Assembly (NCBI GenBank): GCA_023267245.1
Contig: JAHFNP010000007.1
Location: 5,229 to 16,836, forward strand
DNA length: 11,608 bases
Reading direction: 5' to 3'
Source: Candidatus Nomurabacteria bacterium
Lineage (GTDB): Bacteria > Patescibacteriota > Minisyncoccia > Phycocordibacterales > UBA9973
Within the stretch, counting starts at the first letter, position 1, and each line of letters begins with the position of its first letter. A program made the translations under genes and the position numbers. Below, in pieces: positions 4,057 through 11,608 of this stretch. The notes beneath the pieces are model-generated. The model saw only the letters and a list, made by a program, of their open reading frames with translations, was not told where the DNA came from and searched no databases.

Positions 4057-5709
4057 TTAAGACAAGATGAGCTTGCTGATATTTTTAAGCTCCGGGTCAG
4101 TTTCCAAAACCTTGCCTAGAAAGTCTCCAATGGAGGAATGCGGCAACAGCACATAGTCCGCGCCTTTTTCATAAAGGAATTTCAAATCTTTTTCATTTTC
4201 GACAATGAAGACAGTCTTTATGCTAAAACCTGTCCTTTTAAATTTGTTTATCCTCTCAAGAATAGTCATATTATCTTCAAAATCCGAGCTGGTGGAAATA
4301 ATCACCCTTGTGTTATTTAGATCAACAAGGTCAAATATCTCCTCATCAGAAATATCGCCCAAAATATAATGGTAGCCATTTTCCTTCAAAATCTTAATAG
4401 TATCGGGATCAAAATCAACCACTAATACATCTTCTTTCTTGATATGTTTAACGAGTGACTGGCCGGTCCGATTGTATCCGACAATAATGATCGGCCAACT
4501 ATCCTTGCCGGCAATCTCTGTTTCTTTTGTCTTTGCCCGTTCAAAAATGAAAAGATACGGCGAAAAAAATCTAAAAAGCTGTTCGGAGTAAACCATCATA
4601 TTGGTCGAGACTATAATAGTGATGATGCTGACCGCCGTCACAAGAGGCACAATCTGATTGGATAAATGGCCCAATTTAAATCCGAGCGCCACCAGGATCA
4701 AACTAAATTCCGATATCTGCGCAATAGATATACCACAAAGGAAACTTGTTCTTTTTGTATAACCAAGGGTTCCCATAATAATCATGACGATAAGAGGATT
4801 ACCAATAATCACAAAAAGAGAATACAAAATAATGGGAATAAGAAGACCGGTAAAGTTGGATAAAACTAGGGACGATCCTAAAAGTACAAAAAAAATGAGA
4901 GAGAAAAATACTCGCAAGTACCGCATATTGCTTCCGATCTGAAAATGATTGGAGGAGTTGGCAAGCGATAGACCAGCCAGCAATCCGCCAATCTGAACAG
5001 AAAATCCAGCCTTTACGGTCAATATCGCAACAAGGAAACACCAGGCCATACTCGTGAGGAAAATGAGTTCTTTGGATTTCGCAAATTTATCAAAGAGATG
5101 CGGAATTATTTTTCGACCGAGCCAGAGCATTAGACCGAAAAATAAAATTCCTTTCAAAATAGTTTCGCCTATGACAATAAATGAGAATCCAGCGCCGGCT
5201 GAACCAATGCCAGTTAAAAGTAAAAGAGCAATAACTGCGACAAAATCCTGCACCAATAAAATACCGATACAGATCTTACCGTAAAGACTGTTCAAGTCTT
5301 TTTTTTCCGTTAGCATTTTAATAATTATAATTGTACTGGAAAAGGTCAGAGCCAAAGCAACATAGGCCGAGGTAATCTGATCCCAACCCAAAAGAAGAGA
5401 GATTACAAATCCGATGAGGACGGTAAAAATAATCTGCCCGAAGCCGATTATTATGGAAGTCTTGCCGACGCTTCGGAGAGAGGCATAGTCGATCTCAAGA
5501 CCAATAAGGAAAAGCAAGAACATTACGCCGAGCTCAGAAAATGTATTAAAAATTTCTTTGTCGCCCAAATTGAAAAATCCAAGGGAAGCAATAAGAGCGC
5601 CGGTTAAGATATAGGCCAGAATAACCGGCTGTCTCAATCTCCTCGCAATGATGCCGAATACGGCGGCTATGACGATGATTACCCCGAGTTCGTATATTCC
5701 AGAATTCAT
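4057..5709 (-). CDS. Kef/CPA2-type monovalent cation:proton antiporter with RCK domain
   Basis: A 550-aa protein. Residues about 5-380 form a hydrophobic 11-13 helix transporter core with LLFLIGLEID (helix 3 region), GILLVQDFVAVIALLLL with the QD pair at 154-155 as in Kef proteins, and ISEFSLILVALG. A cytoplasmic RCK/TrkA-N nucleotide-binding domain follows at about 405-530: beta-strand IIIVGYNRTGQ (411-416 in place of the GxGxxG glycines), then VDFDPDTI, whose acidic end binds the NAD(H) ribose. The family exports K+ or Na+ in exchange for H+ during electrophilic, osmotic or pH stress; the ion is not set by the sequence. The frame is open to 5805, but that extension runs across tRNA-Ser, so ATG 5709 (MNSGIYELG) is chosen. 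A promoter ends 6 nt upstream. It heads a cluster with ASCH and msrB genes. Confidence 0.9.
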   Translation of the reverse strand: MNSGIYELGVIIVIAAVFGIIARRLRQPVILAYILTGALIASLGFFNLGDKEIFNTFSELGVMFLLFLIGLEIDYASLRSVGKTSIIIGFGQIIFTVLIGFVISLLLGWDQITSAYVALALTFSSTIIIIKMLTEKKDLNSLYGKICIGILLVQDFVAVIALLLLTGIGSAGAGFSFIVIGETILKGILFFGLMLWLGRKIIPHLFDKFAKSKELIFLTSMAWCFLVAILTVKAGFSVQIGGLLAGLSLANSSNHFQIGSNMRYLRVFFSLIFFVLLGSSLVLSNFTGLLIPIILYSLFVIIGNPLIVMIIMGTLGYTKRTSFLCGISIAQISEFSLILVALGFKLGHLSNQIVPLVTAVSIITIIVSTNMMVYSEQLFRFFSPYLFIFERAKTKETEIAGKDSWPIIIVGYNRTGQSLVKHIKKEDVLVVDFDPDTIKILKENGYHYILGDISDEEIFDLVDLNNTRVIISTSSDFEDNMTILERINKFKRTGFSIKTVFIVENEKDLKFLYEKGADYVLLPHSSIGDFLGKVLETDPELKNISKLILS

Positions 5710-5715
5710 ATTTAC

Positions 5716-5743
5716 ATTATAGCCAAAAAACACTGTTTGCAAA
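5716..5743 (-). promoter_or_regulatory. Promoter of the antiporter gene (leaderless)
   Basis: On the minus strand TTTGCA (5743-5738), 16 nt, then a perfect TATAAT (5721-5716), then GTAAAT and the ATG at 5709. The expected transcription start is at or within a base or two of the ATG, which leaves no room for a ribosome-binding site. Confidence 0.55.
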
Positions 5744-5775
5744 GCTTGTATTTTAATATAGTATATAAAAGCACA

Positions 5776-5860
5776 GGAGGCGTCGCATAGCGGTCTAGTG
5801 CGCACGCTTGGAAAGCGTGTGTGGGTAAAACCACCGAGAGTTCGAATCTCTCCGCCTCCG
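5776..5860 (+). tRNA. tRNA-Ser (GGA anticodon)
   Basis: The acceptor stem GGAGGCG (5776-5782) pairs fully with CGCCTCC (5853-5859), with discriminator G at 5860 as expected for serine tRNAs. The anticodon arm is CACGC-TTGGAAA-GCGTG with anticodon GGA, reading UCU/UCC. A long variable arm (GTGG...CCAC) is typical of class II tRNAs, and the T arm is GAGAG-TTCGAAT-CTCTC. The 3' CCA is not encoded (the sequence goes on as CAT), so a CCA-adding enzyme is needed. A run of six Ts at 5863-5868 may end transcription. TATATA (5762-5767) upstream could be the -10 box. Confidence 0.96.
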
Positions 5861-5889
5861 CATTTTTTCGAAAAGGGTTTCTAAAACAA

Positions 5890-6825
5890 CTAAGATTGAA
5901 TTACATTTTCTTCAGGAGTGTTTTGGTTTTTCCAAATTTTCCAGATGATTCCCATCGAAATCAAAGCCGACATTATAAAAACAATCAGGTATGGTATGGA
6001 GATCTTCAAAGCCTGCGCGTATACATAACTATACGGAGTGCCAATAATAATAAAAGCGCTATCTAAAGAAGTAAAAGCGTAAATGCGCTTGACTTTGTCT
6101 ACCCCGATAGTGGTAAAAGTTCCGGTTTTCTCTGCTAAAACTTTTTCTAAAAGATCGGGTTCTGGAACTTTTTCGCCTATAAATTCCTGTGGTATTCGAG
6201 CCAAAACTACGCCATTTTGATCGATCACTTTTATCGTCGACCCTGACGGTAAATTAATTTTATTAATTAGATCTTCGATCCAGTTCAAATCAAGGTCAGC
6301 CGAGAGTACATATTTTACATTGCCTTCAGCATCCAAAATCGGATAACCGAAAGCTAAAATTGCTTTTTTGGGGAGTTCGCCTATCTGATAGTCGCCAACT
6401 GAAAAAGTTTTACTTCTCAAGGAATCTTCATACCAACGATAACCTTTTGCACTAAGTTGACCTTCAAATGGAAAAGCTGAGCAAAATAAGTCACCATTAG
6501 CATTTATCACTCCAATATTTGTATAACGAGGATATAGTTTCAAGATGCTAGCCAAAAAATTGGAGCATGATTTTTCATCCCCGCTTCTGACTTCAGGAAC
6601 TTTTGATAAAAGTTCCATGAATTGATCAGTTCTTTCGACCCAGCCACGCTGTTCAAAAGCAGCAACCCGAATTGATTGGCCAATCTCCTCATTTACATTT
6701 GTAACAATATTTTGAGTCGTTAAATTAAAAAGAAAAAGACTCATGATCGGCAAAGAAATCGAGAGGAAAAAGAAAAATAAAAAAAATACAACTCGCGATT
6801 TAAAAATTGGCTGGAAAAGATTCAT
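5890..6825 (-). CDS. Membrane-anchored dCache sensor-domain protein without output domain
   Basis: A 311-aa protein from ATG 6825. A strongly hydrophobic helix (about 12-37, VVFFLFFFFLSISLPIMSLF) is followed by an extracytoplasmic region of about 240 residues and a second helix (about 276-296, IPYLIVFIMSALISMGIIW), then a tail of about 15 residues. The outside region reads as a double Cache domain: NIGVINANGDLFCSA, YRWYEDSL, the FSVGDYQIG segment, ILAFGYPILDAEGNVKYVLSADLDLNWI in the distal pocket region, then IKVIDQNGVVLARIP for the second module. Cache domains bind amino acids, organic acids and other small ligands, usually to drive a kinase, chemoreceptor or cyclase; none is fused here and none lies next to it. 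It converges on the tRNA. An ATG at 6852 is rejected because it lies in the terminator upstream. Confidence 0.83.
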   Translation of the reverse strand: MNLFQPIFKSRVVFFLFFFFLSISLPIMSLFLFNLTTQNIVTNVNEEIGQSIRVAAFEQRGWVERTDQFMELLSKVPEVRSGDEKSCSNFLASILKLYPRYTNIGVINANGDLFCSAFPFEGQLSAKGYRWYEDSLRSKTFSVGDYQIGELPKKAILAFGYPILDAEGNVKYVLSADLDLNWIEDLINKINLPSGSTIKVIDQNGVVLARIPQEFIGEKVPEPDLLEKVLAEKTGTFTTIGVDKVKRIYAFTSLDSAFIIIGTPYSYVYAQALKISIPYLIVFIMSALISMGIIWKIWKNQNTPEENVIQS

Positions 6826-6831
6826 ATTCTT

Positions 6832-6837
6832 ATTGTA
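6832..6837 (-). promoter_or_regulatory. Extended -10 element of the dCache gene (leaderless)
   Basis: On the minus strand TGTTACAAT: a TACAAT -10 box (6837-6832) with TG one base upstream, then AAGAAT and the ATG at 6825. There is no good -35 box, as is common for extended -10 promoters. The 6-nt gap to the ATG is the same as for the antiporter and small membrane protein genes. Confidence 0.45.
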
Positions 6838-6839
6838 AC

Positions 6840-6867
6840 AAAAACCCTCCACAAGTGGAAGGTTTTT
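6840..6867 (-). terminator. Intrinsic terminator downstream of the small secreted protein gene
   Basis: AAAAACC-C-TCCAC, a two-base centre, and GTGGA-A-GGTTTTT form a stem with one mismatch; both sides end in runs of five, so it can work in either direction. It lies 28 bp after the stop of the gene at 6896 and separates it from the dCache gene. Confidence 0.7.
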
Positions 6868-6895
6868 GTCTGATATTTAGTTGTCTGTCTAGCAA

Positions 6896-7285
6896 TTATC
6901 TAAACAAAGAATCTAAGACTGAGGCCTTAAGCGCCCTTGAATCTAGGCGGCCATTAATACCCCATTCCGGGATAGCGATATCATTTTGCTTAGCGACTTC
7001 TTTGACGACTTTCTTAATTTCATCGGTAGAAGTAGTAGCTAGTTTCTCCTGAACTTTACCCCAAAGAGTAGCGACCTTATAAGTACTGTTAGAAACACTT
7101 TTTACGCTTATCTGGCTATAACCCCTGTTTGCCCTTTCCTGCTTTAATTTATTTATATTTTGAAGAACCTTAAGCCTGATTTGAGCTGATGTTAGATCAG
7201 ACGCACTTGCAGCACTTGATCCCAAAACAAAGAGAGTGATAATTGAGAATGTAATAAATGTTTTTTTCATATAATTTTTATTCAT
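6896..7285 (-). CDS. Small secreted protein of unknown function
   Basis: A 129-aa protein. Residues 6-28 are a typical Sec signal peptide: basic MKKTF, hydrophobic ITFSIITLFVLG, and an AxA-type cleavage site in SSAASASD. The mature part of about 100 residues is polar and largely helical (TSAQIRLKVLQNINKLKQERANRG, then TDEIKKVVKEVAKQNDIAIPEWGINGRLDSRAL), with no cysteine and no motif I recognise. Either ATG 7285 or ATG 7270 may be the start; the second gives the more usual signal peptide. It begins 11 bp after the stop of the giant surface protein, so the two are probably co-transcribed, which suggests an exported partner or assembly factor, but that is inference only. Confidence 0.75.
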   Translation of the reverse strand: MNKNYMKKTFITFSIITLFVLGSSAASASDLTSAQIRLKVLQNINKLKQERANRGYSQISVKSVSNSTYKVATLWGKVQEKLATTSTDEIKKVVKEVAKQNDIAIPEWGINGRLDSRALKASVLDSLFR

Positions 7286-7296
7286 TAGATTAATAA

Positions 7297-10200
7297 TTAT
7301 CGATGAGAATTAATGTATTCTCTGGTCTTAGCACCTAAGATACCTGTTCCTCTTATAAGACCCACCGGGGTTAGAATATCTTTAGCGTATGCTTCTTGGA
7401 ATCTCTTTACTGCTCCGACTGTTCGTGATCCAAAAACATTTGTCTCATTGTTTTTTGATCCTGCGCCAAAGGAAGCAACTAAGAAACCATGACCGTTAAG
7501 GTAAACTTGGAGTTCCTTAACATCGCTTCCTATACTACCAGATTTTAAATTGCGAGCAAAGTTTGAAACTTGACTACCTACTGTTGGGGTCGTTGCAACT
7601 GCAAGGAGAACTGGGGCTTCAGCTGGCTTTACCACTTCTACAGCAGCAGCGAGTTCAGCCTTCCTTTCTACTGCTACCTGTGCTTCGATTGGAGCGGCTA
7701 TAGCTGCGACTTGATTGTCTAGTGCAGCTTTAGCTTCTGGTCGAATACCACCGATTTCAACTGTGCTACTGGTTTCTTTTGCTACAGTAGTTCCTGCTTC
7801 AACGTGCTTAGTGTTGAATTGGAAGGTAAAGTCTGGCTCAGGAGAACCGATATCTGAAACTGAGAACAAGACGACTTTAGTTTCACCAGAGACGAATGTC
7901 TGCTGACATTGACCAGTAGGCAAAACATTACCGTCTTGATCATAAACTGCGGAGATGTTGTAGCCTGTTGGGACTTGGAGACAAACGTTGGTTGTCCAAT
8001 CAGAGTCAGAAGTCATGATGAATGGATATAGTTCTACACCGGACTCCCAAACTGTGTTTTCAGGGAAAACAACATCTAGGGCTGATCCTTCAAAATGTAA
8101 TCCTTGAGCTGGGTTGATTCTGTCATGATTATCCTTGTCATATGTTTCTTCAAAGCGTAGATTCTTTTCAATCAACTTAATTTTTGAATTGGAATCTGTA
8201 TCATTATCATCGTCATCATTTTCTTTGTCCTGTTTCTTGGACTTGAAGTTTTCTTTAGTTCCTTTGTAGCCGATCGCTCCCTTAGGACTGATGTATTTTA
8301 TGATTGAGAGATATGCGCCACTGGTTGGGACGCCGATTGTACATGAACCTGCGGCATTAGTTGTACATGTACTGACGAGACCGATATTGGAATTATAGAT
8401 CACATCTAAAGTCTTTTTGTTGACATCTTTACCATAAGCAGCCTTAAATGCCGTATTGTCTCTGTCATATTCTCGGTTAACTATACCCGCAACATTAACC
8501 TGACAATCAGTGATGATCTTGCCTTTATTGTCACGGCCGCAGATTGAATCATCATTCTTTGATTGGTTAACCTTGTGAATGATAGCATTGACCTTCTTAC
8601 CGAATGGACAACCTTGGTATGTGCCTGACATTGTAGGACAAGCATCAGCATTGTTGATGGCTAGAGTTTTGTTTGCCTCAATATTACCAACGAAGTCTGT
8701 CGCGTGGTAAGTGATTGTGATGGGTAGACCATTGAATGGAGCAAGATCAATATTTAGTGTTGAAGCTGAAACTGTAATGGGTGTAGTACCGTTGATAGAG
8801 TAAGTAATGTTTGCAACTCCTGAACCACCAACATTGTCTATAGAAGTTAATCTAACACTGTTTGTAAATGTATCAGAGTCAGTATCGTTTTGAGTTGCGA
8901 CTGTGATTGGAGAGATTGTATCACTAAGTGCAAAGATAGCAGAGATGGTATGGTCAGCGGTCACATTGGTGAATGTGTATGAAGTAAGACCGCCGACAGA
9001 TACATTGTCTACCAACACATTTGAGACAGAATAATTTACATCTGGAGTGATGTTAAATATTTGATTAGATCCAATATCTACAGTGACTGTCGGATCAATT
9101 GTCCCGCCTGCTGATGCTGAAGAAGTAATGGCATAAGTAATGATTGGATTGATTTCAAAACTAGCATCGATAGTGTGAACGGCGGTCACATTAGTAAAGG
9201 TGTATGAAGTGACTGCGCCGACAGATGAACCGTCGACTAATACATCTGCGATGTGGTAACCGATGTTTGCGGTAATGTTGAATGTATGATCAGTACCGTA
9301 ATCTACGGTCATGGTTGGATCGATGGTTCCATTTGCTCCGGCTGTAGAAGTGAGAGTATAGGTATCGATCGCAAAGCTTGCATCAATGGTGTGGTTGGCT
9401 GACACATTTGTGAATGTGTATGAAGCAACTGGGCCAACAGAAACATTATCAACTAGGACATCTGTGATGTGATAGCCAGCATCTGGACTAATGTTGAATA
9501 TTTTGTCGGTACCAGTATTTACAGTAACAGTCGGATCGATAGTTCCGCCTGTTCCAGCACTGGATGTAATGGTGAAAGTATCAATGGCGAAACTTGCAGA
9601 GATAGCGTGGTCAGCTGTCACATTTGTGAATGTGTATGAAGTGACTGCACCGACAGATGAACCGTCGACTAATACATCTGCGATGTGGTAGCCAGTGGTT
9701 GGTGTGATATTAAATGTTTCGTTATCGCCATAGTTTACAGTAACCGTTGGATCGATAGTTCCATTTGCTCCGGCTGTAGAAGTGAGAGTATAGGTATCGA
9801 TCGCAAAGCTTGCATCAATAGTATGGTCAGCTGTCACATTTGTGAATGTGTATGAAGTGACTGCGCCGACTGATAAACCGTCGACAAGAACATCAACAAC
9901 ATGATAACCAACATTTGGAATGATGTTGAATATTTGATCAGCACCATAGTTTACAGTAGCTGTTGGGTCAATGGTTCCGCCTTCTAAAGTAGTAGCTGTG
10001 ATAGTGAAAGTATCGATCGCAAAGCTTGTAGAGATAGCGTGGTCAGCTGTCACATTAGTAAAGGTGTATGAAGTGACTGCACCGACAGACGAACTGTCAA
10101 CTAATACATCTGCGACATGATATCCAACAGACGGAGTGATTGTATATTCCTGACTGCCATCGTAATTTATTACTGTGTTGCCTGAGTTTGAGATAGCACC

Positions 10201-11608
10201 ATTAACTTCAGCTGAAGCTGAAATAGTATATGTAGTTATTTCAAAATTTGCAGCAATAGTCTTATCAGCATCCATTGTTGTATCAACTGGATTTGCTTCA
10301 TCAGAGATAGAGCCAGTCCAATTAACAAAATGCTGACCAAGGTCTGGAGTAGCTGTCAAATGAACTGACGAACCAAAGTCATAGGTAGACTGACCAGGTT
10401 CTTTTGTAACTGAACCACTGCCATTTATTAAGATTGAAAGGGTTTGAGTATTGAGAACAAAAGTTGCAGAGATAATGTGATTTTCTGTGACATGATTGAA
10501 TGTATAAGAAGAAATTGCACCCTGAGATACTCCATCAACGAATACATCCACTATAGTGTGATTAGGATTAGCGGCAATAATGTAACTTTGACTGCCGTCA
10601 AAATTTAAAGTAGTGACTCCAGTCGGATCAATAGTTCCATCTGTTCCAGCATCAGCTGTGATAGTGAAAGTATCGATTGCGAAACTTGCAGAGATAGCGT
10701 GGTCAGATTGTATGTTTGTGAAAACATACGAACCAACTCCTTCAACAGTAAATGAAACATCTGCAAACTTGGATATTCCATCAACTAATACATCTGCGAT
10801 GTGGTAGCCAGTACTTGGTGTGATATTAAATGTTTTATTAGTACCATAACTTGCAGTAACTGTCGGATCGATAGTTCCATTTGCTCCAGCACTAGAAGTA
10901 AGAGTATAAGTATTTGTAACTATCGTATCTACTTGGGCTAAGTTATTATCGAGATTTGAATCAGTTAAAGTTGAATCAGAAGAAACCGTTGCAATATTTG
11001 TAAGTATGCTTTGATCAGGATTTGTTAAATTAACATTAACTACAAGTGTAATAGTTGCAGATGCTCCAATATTTAATGTACCGAGCTCACAAAATACTGT
11101 ACCTGATGTGAGGTGACAAGATCCTTGCGAAGGAGATGTTGAGACATACGTAACTCCGCTTGGCAATGTATCAACAACCCCGACATTTGTAGAATTATTG
11201 TTGGTGCTATTGTTTACAACATTTAAAGTGTAAGTTAAATTATGGCCTGCTGTGACTGGATTCACATCGCCTGTCTTTGTAATAGAAAGATCAGCGGTGG
11301 TATCAAAGTTGATTGAATCACTTGCTGCAGCGGAAACATTTCCAGCTGCATCTTTGTACCAAGCATAAACTGTCTTAGTGCCATTAGTACTGTTTGAAAA
11401 AGTAAAAGCGACATTGGCAGTGTAATTAATTGTCGAAGTGATAGTTACCCAGCCGGCCGCAGAAGCTAAAGGAGTTGTAGAAGTTTCTGAGACAAAATAT
11501 CCAGCCACGCCGACAGCATCGGTCGCAGAAAGATTTAAAGTAGCTGAAGTGGTAGTGGTAGAAACTGCATTACTATTGATTGTGATTGAACTAGTTGGTG
11601 CAATTGTA
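7297..11608 (-). CDS. Giant repeat-containing surface protein with C-terminal peptidoglycan-binding domain (5' end outside window)
   Basis: The frame is open to the right edge, so the start is missing; a GTG at 11508 (MAGYFV) falls inside an Ig-like repeat that begins further upstream (TSSITINSNAV). Residue numbers here count from that GTG. Order of parts: an Ig-like domain (to about 68, VYAWYKDAAGNVS); a DUF11 domain (72-196, ADLSITKTGDVNPVTAG...VDTLPSGVTYV...TNIATVSS); nine InlB-B/bacterial-repeat units (199-860); an Ig-like domain (862-950, with YHATDFVGNIEAN); a Cys-containing module (ADACPTMSGTYQGCPFGKK...) seen in CPR surface proteins; a linker rich in Asp and Asn near EDDDDNDTDSN-like sequence; an Ala/Val-rich stretch; and a final peptidoglycan-binding domain (about 1325-1403, GSDVKELQVYLNGHGF...FGSRTVGAVKRFQEAY). 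It is probably a secreted wall-bound adhesin or stalk-like protein, possibly for host contact. Confidence 0.87.
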   Translation of the reverse strand, partial: TIAPTSSITINSNAVSTTTTSATLNLSATDAVGVAGYFVSETSTTPLASAAGWVTITSTINYTANVAFTFSNSTNGTKTVYAWYKDAAGNVSAAASDSINFDTTADLSITKTGDVNPVTAGHNLTYTLNVVNNSTNNNSTNVGVVDTLPSGVTYVSTSPSQGSCHLTSGTVFCELGTLNIGASATITLVVNVNLTNPDQSILTNIATVSSDSTLTDSNLDNNLAQVDTIVTNTYTLTSSAGANGTIDPTVTASYGTNKTFNITPSTGYHIADVLVDGISKFADVSFTVEGVGSYVFTNIQSDHAISASFAIDTFTITADAGTDGTIDPTGVTTLNFDGSQSYIIAANPNHTIVDVFVDGVSQGAISSYTFNHVTENHIISATFVLNTQTLSILINGSGSVTKEPGQSTYDFGSSVHLTATPDLGQHFVNWTGSISDEANPVDTTMDADKTIAANFEITTYTISASAEVNGAISNSGNTVINYDGSQEYTITPSVGYHVADVLVDSSSVGAVTSYTFTNVTADHAISTSFAIDTFTITATTLEGGTIDPTATVNYGADQIFNIIPNVGYHVVDVLVDGLSVGAVTSYTFTNVTADHTIDASFAIDTYTLTSTAGANGTIDPTVTVNYGDNETFNITPTTGYHIADVLVDGSSVGAVTSYTFTNVTADHAISASFAIDTFTITSSAGTGGTIDPTVTVNTGTDKIFNISPDAGYHITDVLVDNVSVGPVASYTFTNVSANHTIDASFAIDTYTLTSTAGANGTIDPTMTVDYGTDHTFNITANIGYHIADVLVDGSSVGAVTSYTFTNVTAVHTIDASFEINPIITYAITSSASAGGTIDPTVTVDIGSNQIFNITPDVNYSVSNVLVDNVSVGGLTSYTFTNVTADHTISAIFALSDTISPITVATQNDTDSDTFTNSVRLTSIDNVGGSGVANITYSINGTTPITVSASTLNIDLAPFNGLPITITYHATDFVGNIEANKTLAINNADACPTMSGTYQGCPFGKKVNAIIHKVNQSKNDDSICGRDNKGKIITDCQVNVAGIVNREYDRDNTAFKAAYGKDVNKKTLDVIYNSNIGLVSTCTTNAAGSCTIGVPTSGAYLSIIKYISPKGAIGYKGTKENFKSKKQDKENDDDDNDTDSNSKIKLIEKNLRFEETYDKDNHDRINPAQGLHFEGSALDVVFPENTVWESGVELYPFIMTSDSDWTTNVCLQVPTGYNISAVYDQDGNVLPTGQCQQTFVSGETKVVLFSVSDIGSPEPDFTFQFNTKHVEAGTTVAKETSSTVEIGGIRPEAKAALDNQVAAIAAPIEAQVAVERKAELAAAVEVVKPAEAPVLLAVATTPTVGSQVSNFARNLKSGSIGSDVKELQVYLNGHGFLVASFGAGSKNNETNVFGSRTVGAVKRFQEAYAKDILTPVGLIRGTGILGAKTREYINSHR
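8929..10914 (-). repeat. Nine in-frame tandem repeats of about 70 codons (InlB-B-like)
   Basis: Each unit follows the pattern (D/T)TYT(L/I)TS-AGANGTIDPTVTV-YG-FNITP-GYH-ADVLVDG-SVGAVTSYTFTNVTADHTISASFAI. Units 1-3 are the most diverged; unit 3 (QTLSILINGSGSV...HFVNWTGS) is the classical InlB-B form with a Trp. Units 4-9 are close to one another, also in DNA, and matching DNA segments recur every two units (about 432 bp) rather than every unit. Confidence 0.85.

Noticed and set aside
5710..5805. N-terminal extension of the antiporter
   Set aside because: It overlaps tRNA-Ser in antisense and resembles no transporter N-terminus; the promoter geometry places the start at 5709.
8929..10914. Regular repeats that could suggest a CRISPR array or a second DGR variable region
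   Set aside because: The units are about 210 bp, contiguous, in frame and encode an InlB-B-like fold without spacers. I found no segment resembling the TR in this gene, so it is not a DGR target.

Overview
The window comes from a bacterium with a small, AT-rich, tightly packed genome, most likely a Candidate Phyla Radiation (Patescibacteria/Parcubacteria-like) lineage. This is inferred from three things: the compact layout with almost no Shine-Dalgarno sequences, the family look of the large surface protein, and a DGR target type that I associate with CPR genomes. No marker gene fixes the taxonomy.

Bases 1-2965 hold what looks like a complete diversity-generating retroelement (DGR). Reading on the minus strand from right to left: a strong promoter (2964-2935), a 5' leader with a hairpin, the target gene (2803-2198) whose last 34 codons are the variable repeat (VR), terminator-like hairpins, an intergenic stretch, and the template repeat (TR, 1836-1737). 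An Avd-type accessory gene lies on the opposite strand (1342-1716), followed by the DGR reverse transcriptase (1316-267). A UvrD/PcrA-type helicase begins 7 bp after the RT stop and leaves the window at base 1. TR and VR align without gaps over 100 nt. All 21 differences fall on the 29 adenines of the TR (sense strand), and none on the 71 other bases, which is the signature of adenine-specific mutagenic retrohoming. The target protein has no visible signal peptide or membrane segment, so the diversified protein appears to be intracellular.

Bases 3008-5709 hold four minus-strand genes: a Kef/CPA2-type cation:proton antiporter with an RCK domain, an ASCH-domain protein, a methionine-R-sulfoxide reductase (MsrB) and a small two-helix membrane protein. 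Spacing is 5 bp, an 8-bp overlap and 14 bp. This suggests a homeostasis/stress cluster, although the last gene also seems to have its own promoter. A tRNA-Ser(GGA) gene on the plus strand (5776-5860) lies just upstream of the antiporter.

Bases 5890-11608 hold a stand-alone membrane-anchored dCache sensor protein, a small secreted protein of unknown function, and the C-terminal 1,430 or so residues of a giant surface protein. That protein has an Ig-like domain, a DUF11 domain, nine InlB-B-like tandem repeats, a Cys-containing CPR-type module, and a C-terminal peptidoglycan-binding domain that probably anchors it to the wall. It runs off the right edge.

Several genes (antiporter, small membrane protein, dCache protein) have a -10 box ending exactly 6 nt before the ATG, which points to leaderless transcription.
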